64,000 bases of DNA from Pachypanchax playfairii (Eukaryota; Chordata; Actinopteri; Cyprinodontiformes; Aplocheilidae), in the NCBI GenBank assembly GCA_006937955.1, contig SSNP01000292.1, forward strand, positions 340,213-404,212. The letters run 5' to 3'. The translations under genes and the position numbers were made by a program. Below, in pieces: positions 27,201-39,200 of the stretch (position 1 is the stretch's first letter; each line of letters starts with the position of its first letter). Below the pieces are notes generated by a model. It was given only the letters and a program-made list of their open reading frames with translations, had not been told where the DNA came from and did no database searches.

Positions 27201-30200
27201 CTGGAGCCTGTGAAATTTTGCTAGTAGCAAGCTACATGTTTACAAGAGGACAGTAACTTTTATCATAACCACATGCACCAAGTATGTTAGCACACAAAGA
27301 TCTGTGGAAATACCGATACAATACAGATACTTGAATCTGAGTACTTGCTGATACCGAGTAACAATGCCGATACTTCTACCACACAAACAAATGCAATGAA
27401 TTGGAAGAGAGGTTTTATTTTTGCCTCCATCTTTAGATCGGACCATTTTTTAAAATATCTGCCACAAATCTCTCTGAAGAACTCACAGCATTGACGGCTT
27501 CAGCAAAGCTGTGCCACTCCGTGGATTTTCTTTTATTTGTTATGCCACTGCTGTGACCTCCAAAAAAGCACTTCCTTTCATTTTTCCACCTCACACATAC
27601 AGTGGGGCAAAAAAGTATTTAGTCAGCCACCAATTGTGTAAGTTCTCCCACTTAAAAAGATCAGAGAGGCCTGTAATTTTCATCATAGGTATACCTCAAC
27701 TATGAGAGACAAAATGAGGAAAAAAAATCCAGAAAATCACATTGTCTGATTTTTAAAGAATTTATTTGCAAATTATGGTGGAAAATAAGTATTTGGTCAA
27801 TAACAAAAGTTAATCTCAATACTTTGTTATATAGCCTTTGTTGGCAATGACAGAGGTCAAACGTTTTCTGTAAGTCTTCACAAGGTTTTCACACACTGTT
27901 GCTGGTATTTTGGCCCATTCCTCCATGCAGATCTCCTCTAGAGCAGTGATGTTTTGGGGCTGACGCTGGGCAACACGGACTTTCAACTCCCTCCAGAGAT
28001 TCTCTATGGGGTTGAGATCTGGAGACTGGCTAGGCCACTCCAGGACCTTGAAATGCTTCTTACGAAGCCACTCCTTCGTTGCCCGGGCGGTGTGTTTGGG
28101 ATCATTGTCATGCTGAAAGACCCAGCCACGTCTCATTTTCAATGTCCTTGCTGATGGAAGGAGGTTTTCACTCAAAATCTTACGATACATGGCCTCATTC
28201 ATTCTTTCCTTTACATGGATCAGTCGTCCTGGTCCCCTTGCAGAAAAACAGCCCCAAAGCATGATGTTTCCACCCCCATGCTTTACAGTAGGTATGGTGT
28301 TCTTTGGATCCAACTCAGCATTCAAACACGACAAGTTGAGTTTCTACCAAAAAGTTCTATTTTGGTTTCATCTGACCATATGATGTTCTCCCAATCCTCT
28401 TCTGGATCATCCAAATGCTCTCTAGCAAACCGCAGACGGGCCTGGACGTGTCCTGGCTTCAGCAGGGGGACACGTCTGGCACTGCAGGATTTGAGTCCCT
28501 GGCGGCGTAGTGTGTTACTGATGGTAGCCTTTGTTACTTTGGTCCCAGCTCTCTGCAGGTCATTCACTAGGTCCCTCCGTGTGGTTCTGGGATTTTTGCT
28601 CACCGTTCTTGTGATCATTTTGACCCCACGGGGTGAGATCTTGCGTGGAGCCCCAGATCGAGGGAGATTATCAGTGGTCTTGTATGTCTTCCATTTTCTA
28701 ATAATTGCTCCCACAGTTGATTTCTTCACACCAAGCTGCTTACCTATTGCAGATTCAGTCTTCCCAGCCTGGTGAAGGTCTACAATTTTGTTTCTGGTGT
28801 CCTTTGACAGCTCTTTGGTCTTGGCCATAGTGGAGTTTGGAGCGTGACTGTTTGAGGTTGTGGACAGGTGTCTTTTATACTGATAACGAGTTCACACAGG
28901 TGCCATTAATACACCGACCGAGGTCCGAGGAGGACCGAGGAGCCTCTTAAAGAAGTTACAGGTCTGTGAAAGCCAGAAATCTTACTTGTTTGTAGGTGAC
29001 CAAATACTTATTTTCCACCATAATTTGCAAATAAATTCTTTAAAAATCAGACAATGTGATTTTCTGGATTTTTTTTTTCCTCATTTTGTCTCTCATAGTT
29101 GAGGTATACCTATGATGAAAATTACAGGCCTCTCTGATCTTTTTAAGTGGGAGAACTTACACAATTGGTGGCTGACTAAATACTTCTTTGCCCCACTGTA
29201 GGTACCTCAATTTCTGCTTTGGTGAAGTTGCGATTCCTTGATCTTCCTTGATCTATGGTCGCCATCGTTATTGGTGGAATGCTGCAACGAACCGGCTCAT
29301 GCACATATGCATGAGCTCCACAAGGCACTTTACATTGACCATTTACGGCAGAAAGTAGGTGTGTTGAGGGTGGGATGTGATCCAGAAACACCTGAGCACA
29401 TTTCTAGGTAAAGTGTAATTTATAAAGTGGAGATCACGTGCAGCTGTGCATACGCCATGTTTTATAGGTCCCAAACTTACTTGGCATAAGTAGATTTTTT
29501 TTTGCTGAGCTTAAAGGAACTTAAGGCAGCTTTACAAAATCTGACTCAGTGCTGCCGCGACAGGCGCTGTGGCTAACTGCAGCCACCAGCCAAGCCGGCA
29601 CGGGAGCGCGCACAGACACTTTACAGACTGTTCGTCTTCACAGCACTGCACCGGGGAGGCTAACATACTTCACGTCAGGTCTCTCCACTCTGTTATTTGA
29701 TTTGATCTCATCATTTTCATACTGTATCAGGCTCTAAACACGACCTATAATGTTTTCTCACCTGGTCACAAGGAAATGAGCCATGTCAGCATCCGTTTTC
29801 ACTCCCAAATGCAGCTGAAGTTCCCTCCATGAACCGAACGCATATCCAATATTTATGCGGGTGCCTGCCCGGCTTCGGTCATATTTTTTTTTAGACTCAC
29901 GAGATGCCGCTGATAAAGTCTTTTTTTTCCTCGTGGTGCCACTTTTTTGGGGGGTGAGAGTGGATGCAGGTCGTTTGCTGGCTGCAGAAACATCCATAAG
30001 TATACCTTCAGTGTTTGAATCCAAGTCCACGGCGGCCATGTACTTCCTGTTCAAGAGCTGTCGGCAACGCGCATGCAGCGTCAATTTACGTCACATCCCT
30101 ACAACTGCGCGGGAAATTCGGACGTCGAACTGCAGNAGCATTATGTAGCACACAGCGTTTCCAAGGCAACAGACATATATGCGGATGGCCTCGTTATTTT

Positions 30201-33200
30201 GGGTTTTTAATGCTTCATGACCCATTAGCATTGAATAAACTGGAAATGCATGTGTAGTTTTTCACAAATCTTGCCTTAAGTCCCTTTAAGTATGGTTTAG
30301 TAAGAATTCTACGCAAAGTTTTATAAATGAGACCCCTGGTTCTTAGAGCTGTTACGTTCCCGAACAAAACAACACTACTCAGTTCAGGCAAAGGAAGCAC
30401 AAATGGGAAAAAAGATTTATGTCAAAAGGAGTACAAATGGGTGTCCATCGGTAGGTGGACACTCCTTTTAAATTCTGGACTGTCTGTCTTAAATCCGGCC
30501 GTATGGCCAGCCTAGTATCGCCCCCAATATCCAATACCAGTATTGGTATCGGTGTCGGTGCATCCCTAATTTAAATCAAAAGAAAAGAAATCCAGTGAAA
30601 ACTCTGCATTGTGTTTTCGGGAGAACATGAATATCTTGTTGTGAATAACTCATGAAGTGCTGTTGGGATTTATTCCCTTGATCTTATGGATTAACATATT
30701 TTCAGTCTTTATTTAAATTGTTGTGTGTCTGCAGCGAGAGGTCAGTGAGTATCTGCACAAAATTCTGCAGGCTGACAGAAACCAACCTGGTCATGGTGAT
30801 GAAGCTTACGTGAGACTTTATGGTGACATCATTCAGGTGTTGCTGCAAATTTCTAACAGTGATTTAAATTGTGTTTCTGTATTCATGTCATTGATTTAAC
30901 CCTAGCTATTTTTTGATTGATTTGAAGTTTGTGAATGCCATGTCCTGTGCAGCACAAGAAACTACCTCAGGACTCAACCATCAGGTCCATCAAGTTTGTT
31001 TACAAGAGCTGCTCAACTTTGTGAAATAGTAAGAGTTTATTTTGAAATTAATAGCATTTTTTTGGTAAATAAAGATGTGATGTAAATAATTTTTCCATTA
31101 AAGGATAAAATTCTACTGAATGAAGATATTGTTTGTTTACAGTTTTTTTTTTTTTTTAGCTACACTGCAGAGCAGGTTAAGATTCTCCAGGAAAAAGTGA
31201 AGATCTGGAAGAAAAATCTGGAAAATCTGGATACAACATGCTTCCTTAAGACCCTGAGAACATTGAGAGAACTCAGGTGGGTTGTTTAGGACTTGCTAGT
31301 TCTGAGTCCACAATTGTTCAAACCTGCTGAACCAGCACATTAAGAACATAAATATTAATAAATGCTAGAATATGAAGCTCAATTTTTACATTAAAAATTC
31401 TTTCTGGGTTCAGGAAATATGTCCAGTCAAAAGAAGAATACACAAGTTCTTCTCTTTTTGAGGAAATTGTGGCATTACTTAAAAATATGGAGTTTTGTGT
31501 TTTGAACCTCCTGATGAAAGCAGTCTGTCACCTCACCAAGGTATTTCTGTTGATTCATTTAATCATGGAAATGATTGTATATTTATTTTAATGTTTAAAA
31601 AGTCCTTTTGTCCAGCAGACCCACCTGAGAAAGTACTTCAGAGCAGGTAACAGGCAACTTGGCTTGTTCAAGGATTTGAAGGTCCATTTCCCCAAACTGT
31701 CGTATGCTGAGGATGAACAAAAGGTGAAGATTTTTCCAACTTCCAAACCAAAACCCTGTCACTAAACTTTATCTAGATTAATGAGGATTAAAATGTTTTT
31801 TTTCCTCCCTCTCCCTCACTCTGTTTGATCCCAGATAGTGATGAATAAGGCTTATATAATCATTGCTCGCATTTACCTCTCACATCTCCTCAAAAAGAAC
31901 TTGAGAAGACTGAGGCGCTGGAGTCCAGATGTTGCCCTTGCAGTCGCTTCAGATACAGCTCAGCTTCAACAGACCATCTCTGAGCTGGTGAGGAATCCAT
32001 CACCTCACTCAAACAGCTGGATTCTGCTAATAGCACAAAGTCCTGACCCATGTGTGTTATTCTGCAGGCTCCTGGTGTTCAGTGTTGTACTGTTATGCTT
32101 CAAAAAATCCCAGAAATTTTGGAGTGCAAATCCATCGACTCACTCAAGCTTATTATAGCACAACATCAGCACGGGCAGAGGTAAAATCTGGATCACAGTT
32201 TTTATGTTAACAATTCTCACACAATAAAAATGAACTAATAAATAAAACGATGCCATTTTGATGAATATCTGAAACTTTCTTCTAAATAATTTAAGACAAC
32301 TCAGACTCAAGCTCAGGTGCAAAAGTGAAATTATTTACAATAATAATAAAATGTGCAAGTAGAGACTCAGGAGGCTCGGGGTCTATGGAGGATAGGAGAG
32401 GTTAGTGGCTGGCAGTTGAGCAGGGATAATAGAGATAGTGCTGGTGAATAAGACTCACGGAGATGGTTGAGGCAGAGGGCTTAAAGACCGTGTAAAGGGA
32501 ATTCCGCTATTTTCTTCTAACCACATTATAAACATAATAAATGTACTGTTCTAAACATGTGAAAAACCTCCCAACAATTAAAAACTGAATTGTGGAGCTA
32601 GCCTTCAAATTGCGTTTCAAGAGTTTTCTGTTTCAGGATTTTATGGGCGGGTCACGCGGCTGCCCTTCAGGATAACCCCGCCCCCTGCTGCTCTCGCCAT
32701 ATAAAACCGTACAGTGCGGTAGCTTCAGTGGTTTTCCCGCTCCTTCATCCGAGGGATGACCGTCTGAAAAAGCTTTGGGTCGATTTTGTGCAGAGGAGCC
32801 ACACAGTAGACAGTAACTAAACCAGCATGATAGGTAGGAGCTACTTCTGCCACCTGCTGCCTTCATATGCTAAACAAAGCTCAGAATGGCGTAGCAGCAC
32901 ATTCCGCTCCTTCACTGATTAACAAGTCTGAAGCATTGCGGTTGTGTGGAAATATTTCAACTCCTCAAAAAGCAGCGATGCGCAGTTTTACATGTGGGTA
33001 GAACCTCAAACTTAACGAACCAGCCGGAACTCAGAAATGGAGGAAATGCAGTGATGTGGGGAAGAGAAGGAGGTGCTGCTAGAGGATGAGACAGACAGGT
33101 TTCAGCGCCTGCAGCGGACACGCCCCCAGCGTCTCAGAGCAAAGAAAACTGATCCTTTTTTCATTATTTTGTAACCAAATTTCATATGCTTCGCAGTGTT

Positions 33201-36200
33201 TTTAATCATTCAAATTTGGCTGGATGACTAATAACTAATATTCCTGTGCAGTGACAAACTCAGAACACACATTTGTTGTTACTTTACACGGGCTTTAAGG
33301 AGGAGGAATGGGTCCAGTGATCTGAGCGGCTGTGCAGGGAGATGTGGTCCAGAATGAGTGCCGAGTGAGTGGGCGTCGGAGAGCGGGCAGGCTGGGTGGT
33401 AGAGCTCAGAGGTCAGGCTGACATGGAGGGTTCTCAGATTTGGTGAGATCTTCACAGGGAGCACAAGGAGAAGAATCTTCAGAGGATGATCCTGAAGAGA
33501 GTACAGAATTAAACACGAAGAACTTGAAGGAAAACTTTCTTTGCATTAACACTAGAGTTACTCGGGAGCTGGCGTAGTTTGTTACCAATGAGGTTAACAA
33601 CCAGGTGATGAATGCTGGTCAATCTGCTACTTAAGAATGCTCCTGCTGCTGATCAGCCTGATCGCTTCTTGCTGGTTTCAATCAGCCTGCACCAACTCTC
33701 CAGCGCAGATCTAATCCTGTGAAGAGAACTCACTCGGCACAAAAACACACACCGCTGCTCACCGGCCCTGACATCAATAGCATGGGATTTGTAACTTGGT
33801 GAAACATTACTGAGAATAAGACAGTTCAATTCAAGTCCTTTTTGAAAGTCATGAGTTTTGCTTTCCTGAGGATGGCATCAAACAGTCAGGGATGACACAA
33901 AGGACCAGAGGTCATTGGGTCTCTTAACACGCTTAAAGAGGCCCTTCCAGCTCCACACGTGTTCTTCTTCATAGTTGGTGTGAAAACAGGTCAGCAACTT
34001 CTCTTTCAATTTTTATCTCTCAAACTACGCAGGTGGAGATAAAACCCGAGTTCGAACGGCCTGTATCTGTTTCGTCACAACTCCTTTGTTTGTTAGTATT
34101 CATCAGCTCCTGCAGTTGAAACCACGCCTAGCATGCTGCTGGCTAAAAGCTGTAGCATAAGACGTAGCAAACAGGAAGAGAGAACGTCTGGTGTTACCAT
34201 GCGCAGCGGAGCAGGAAACAGTATACCTTGCTCTCATAGGTTAGTTTGTGAGCCAATCTGAGTCCAGCAAATTCAAATAATGAATATGAATGAGCTGCTG
34301 CTCGAAGCCTGACGGAACAAGCCGGAACCAGCCAAATTCTGAAGCAGACAGATTGAAAGGTCAGTTAATCAGTGTTTCCTAACACTTTTTAGATATAACA
34401 TGTTTCATATTACAGGTAAATACTTAAGAAATAACCACAAAGTACTGAAATTTGTATGAAATGGCCTCTTTAAAGTAGGGATGTCCCGATCAAGATTTTT
34501 TGCCCTCGAGTCCAAGTCTGAGTCATTTGATTTTGAGTATCTGCTGATACCGAGTCCCAATCCGATCTATAATACATTAAAAAATAAATTAAAATGAGCA
34601 AATAAACAGATCCAGGATGTTCCTTATGTTATATTTAATTCACCCTATTTTCATATTTAGCTGAGGGCGCATTTCTGTACTGTGAGCACGCAAACAGTCC
34701 GAACGCACACAAACCTGTGGACAGACATTACGTTATTAAATAAAACTTTATATAATTAAATAAGCTGATCAGAACGGCAGACACTGCAGAAAAAGTGACA
34801 TGATCATGGGCTGTCTTCTGCATGCAGTAAGTGATCACCTCCATCTTTTACCTCTCAATGACATGTAAAAGCCATGCAGTGTTCAAATTGGCCCTTTTTG
34901 AAAGTTCAGCTGTTGTTCCCAATCTTGTCTCATTTCACCTCATCTTGGAATGCACTGTTTCAAGTGTGCAGGGCAGTTGGGCAGACTAGCAGCTCTAAGC
35001 CCCGCCCATCTTTGACCCCTGTGCACATTCATGAGACATCAGAGATTTTTAGTGATGTAAACAGCAAACAGCTGATTACACTGCAATTAATGATAAACAA
35101 GTGTTGCAGTACCGAGAAATGGACTTAAAATGTGATTAAAAACTTTTAACTGAGGAACTTTAAGCCTGAAGAATCAAACAGCACGTTATTGAAAGGTTAG
35201 TCTGACATTTACTCATGTATCTGTGTTATTTTGCTTCGTCTGGTCTTCAAGCTTAAAAATGGTGTTAGCTCTTCATTAGCAGCAGCTTAGCTTAGCAGCA
35301 CCTCGGCTTCGGTTCTTCTTTGTAGCAGCTCTGCTCCAATAAGAGCGTTAGCTCTTTATTAGCAGCACCTTAACTCCAGTAACGTTGGTAACGTATTGTA
35401 ACCCCAGATTCTATGAGTATAGGCACAGCTATCGCTAGTGGGTTTACCCCCTGGCGCGCAGTGCCGCCTTGAAGACCTATACTCATAGAATCTGGGGTTA
35501 CAATATTTAACCAACGTTCTATTTCATATAGGCTTCGCCCTTTAAGGCTATCGCAAATCAGTAACAGAATTGTGGGTGAAGAGAAGGAAGAGAAGGTGAG
35601 ACCTGGCCTCCTCTTCACAATCATGAGGAGGAGGATAGAAGCCATCCAGAGAAATCTGCCTTGATCTGAACGAGCTGGTGATGCTTTTAGGCGTAAAAGC
35701 AGAGTTGGGTCGCAGCAGCGCGGAGCTGCCGTCCTCTTGGATTCTGAGACAGGAGGGAGCGACAGAGAGCACGGATAAGTCACTGACTCTCTTCGTGGAC
35801 GTCAGAGCCAACAGTAGTGCTGTTTTTAGAGACAGGAACTTGAGTGGAACCTGGTTCAAAGGTTCAAACGGAGCTTTAACTAGCGCGCGCAAGACTAGCG
35901 CTAAATCTCATTGAGGAGCTAGTGGGCGAGACACAGGTCTGTGTCTATGCACACCTTTCAGGAAGCGCTTCATCAGGGGATGGTTAAAGACCGATCTGTC
36001 TCCAAAACCTTCGTGGCAGGAAGAGATCGCTGCGACGTAGATTTTCACTGTACTGAAGGCTAAATTTCTGTCCATTAGCTGCTGTAGGAATGAGAGCACG
36101 TTGCCCAACGAGCAGGAAGTGGGATCCACGTCTTTCTCTGCGCACCAGCGCTGGAAGGCGGCCCACTTTGATGCGTACCCACTATAGTAGAAGCAGCTCT

Positions 36201-39200
36201 GGTGCCCTGGATTGTGCGCACCACGTCCTACGGGAGACCCAGCTTCTCTAAGCGCTCCCGCTCAGCGGCCAGACCCAGAGAGGCTGTCCTGTTTCCGGGT
36301 AGCTCCTGATCGTCCCTCCCACCTGGAGGAGTGCGTCCTCTCTCCTTGGGTGTGGCCACGGGCGACCTGGCTGCAGCTGCTGCAGGTCCGGGAACAACGG
36401 CGCGCTTCTGCGCTCCGGTGCTACGAGGACGATGGACAGGTACTCCTCTCTGATCCGATCTAGGAGCCGCGGGATCAGTGGGACTTGAGGAAATGCATAA
36501 AGGAGTGTCTTGGTCCATGGGGTGTGAGCGAAGGCATCCACGCCTAGCGGGGGCTCCTCCCGTGGTCTCAGTGCGAACCACAGCCAACACTGTGCGTACT
36601 CCCGCAAGGCAAACAGATCCACCTCCGCTCTGCTGAACCAGCTCCAGATCTGGGAGATCAGCTTTGGATAGAGACTCCGGTCTCCGGGATGAGGACCGCC
36701 TCTGGACATGATGTCCGCGCCTCTGTTCAGAATCCCGGGGATGTACACCGCTCTGATGGAGCGCAGGTGACTGCGCGCCCAGCATAGCAGCCATCTGGCC
36801 ACGCTCAGCAGCTGAGCGGAGCGCATGCCGCCCTGGCCGTTGATGCACGCCGCTGCTGCCCTGTTGTCTGTGTAAATCAGGACGTTCTGATCCCGTAGCA
36901 GGTGGGCAAAATGCTGTGTCACTTTCAACACCGTGAGGAGTTCCAACACGTTGATGTGGAGAGACACGTGACCAGGCCACGGCTCTCCCACGGCTTGGGA
37001 CAGACACGTCCCACCCCATCCCGACAGGGAGGCGTCCGTGAACACCGAAATGTGTGACGTCACTCTGCTGAGGGGAACCCCTTCTGACACAATGTGGGGA
37101 TTTCCCCTGTGAGCCAGGTCGCCGCTCACGGAGGGAGGAACGGAGATCATGCGCCTCTTTTAGCGCACCGGATCCACTCGCAGCCTGGAGAACCATCTCT
37201 GCAGGTGACGCATGTGGAGTAAACCTAACGGAACAACCATATGGGCCACTGACATCATCCCTAGCAACCGCATGATTGACAGGACTGTCACCACGTCGCA
37301 CGTGGCAGAGCATCGCTGACAGAGCTTTGGCTCTGGGCTTGGACAGCCGGGCTGTCATGGCAGCTAAGTTCAGCTCCACTCCCAGAAAAATGATGATCTG
37401 GGACGGTAACAGGGAGCTCTTTTCCCAGTTGATGGAGAAGCCCAGGTTGAGCAGGTGAGTGGCCAGAGCTCTGGTCTGCACCGCTGTCTCCTCTCTGGAC
37501 CGAGTCAGCAGCAGCAGGTCGTCCATATAAAATAGGATTCTTATCCCTACTCTGCATAAAGGCTGTAGCAACGTCTCTACGCATTTGGAGAAAGTGCGCC
37601 TGGTGAGAGAGTAGCCGAACGGAAGCAGTTTGTACTGGTAGGGGATTCCCTGGAAGCAGAAGCGCAGATACCTGCGGTGCTTCAGGATGATGGAGATGTG
37701 GAAATAAGCATCCTTCAGATCTATGGAGGTGAACTAATCTGAGGGCGAACATTTTCCAGCATGATTCCACCATGATCGATGTGTTGAACAAGGACAGGTT
37801 GAGAATGGGTCTCATTCCTCCCGTTTTCTTCGGAACCGGGAAGTAAGGGGAGTAAAAGCCTGTGTTCGCCTCTCTGTGGGGAACTCTGAAAATGACGTTT
37901 TAGCACTGTCTCCACAATCCCTCAGAACTGTGGAGGGTGAGAAGCAAACTGCAGTGTGTAGCCCCTGCTGATCAGTCTGCTCATCCACCTGTCTGGGGAG
38001 TAGACGCGCTGCCACTCTGACCAGCGTTCTGAGAGCGGACAATCATGTTGCTGCTGCGCTGCGCTTGTTTGTGACTTCAACTAGCTCAGGGCCCCTGCCG
38101 CCATTCCTCCAGAAGGAGGAACCCATGGAGGGCTGGGGTCGAATGGGCTGCTGGGTAATCTCTGCATCAGGCTGCGGACTCAGGTCAGATCTGAGCTGAG
38201 CGGTCGCGCGCTGAAGGATGGTGTCAGCGTGTCTCTGACGCTGTTTCACCACAGGCTGTTGCCATGTAGAAGACGGCCTTACACCACTTATATTCTGGGG
38301 TGAAACCGGAGCGTCAGCCAAGCTTTGGCGCCTCTTAAACATCTGTTTAGAGGATGCCAGCTGACTCTATGTGAGGAATGTGTACGAGGGAGTTGCTGTA
38401 CAATCAGCTGATCTCACAGGCAAACTGTTGTTTAACGGATTGCTCTTAGAGGCATGTATATGTTTTATTTCAAAACATGGTGTAGGATCAAAACACACAT
38501 TCCCCTCAAATAGTACTTTCTTTGATGGTGGTCTCCGCCCGCTCGGCTGGTTGATTCAGGGCGTCTGCTGTCATCCTTGGAAGCATTAAACCCTGGGTTG
38601 TCGTTGCTGCTCTGACAAAGAGGAGGTAGCGGGTGGAGGAGTGGAGATGGAGGCAGCAGTAGCAGCGGAGCATCTCTGCTGCTGGCGCTGGCCACGGTAA
38701 TCTCTCCAGGGGCAAGAAGGGCGAGGAGGGCAGGAGTCAGGAGGCAACACCAGGTCGCGCACAGAGTTGGACACCTCCGCCGTCCTCTGCGACCTCTTGA
38801 GGATACACTGCAGCTGGGGACCAAACAGAGTGTCTGAGCTGGTGGGACCCTCCAGCAAGTCCTTCTGGACAGCCTCCATCATGGATGGGCAAAGGCGGAG
38901 CTGGCAGTGATGTGGGAAGCGCACACAGCCGATGTCTTGCAGTGCGCATTGGTGGGTGCGATTGGTGAAGCGGCTGATCAGTTGTTCATGCTTGGAGGGC
39001 GGGACAGGCCGCTGTTCAGCTAGCCTGGTCTTCACCCCTAACACGACAGCTAGGTCATGGTCCAGAGGAGGAACGGGTGGAAAGCTCCGCTCCGTTAGCC
39101 CCTCCACCCTGGTGATTGGCGCATAGGTGGAGACCAGCGCTTTTATTTTGGCGGGCTCTGCTCCCACCTGGGAGACGTAGGTCATTATCACCAGGAACTC

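Larger units (their letters stand above)
27415..29265 (-). pseudogene. Myb/SANT-type transposon protein relic, split by Tc1
   Basis: ATG at 29265 opens MATIDQGRSRNRNFTKAEIE, the start typical of Myb/SANT-like DNA-binding proteins of PIF/Harbinger elements. After the inserted Tc1 (27600-29198) the homology resumes at 27597 with CEVEK, then, with a stop and a one-base slip, TEWHSFAEAVNAVSSSERF and a KWSDLK-like end. The match continues across the insertion once one TA copy is removed. Broken by the insertion and by later mutations. Confidence 0.62.

Noticed and set aside
30954..31028. Alternative exon 5 frame starting CAC AAG AAA after TGTGCAG
   Set aside because: It ends in phase 0, and exon 6 would then reach a stop after six codons; it also loses the family-like HQVHQVCLQELL segment.
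34474..34600. hAT-like end (TAGGGATGTCCCGATC) and the related GATACCGAG blocks at 27310-27370 and 30516-30572
   Set aside because: They resemble common fish hAT-type ends, but no paired termini or target duplications could be matched, so no element was delimited.
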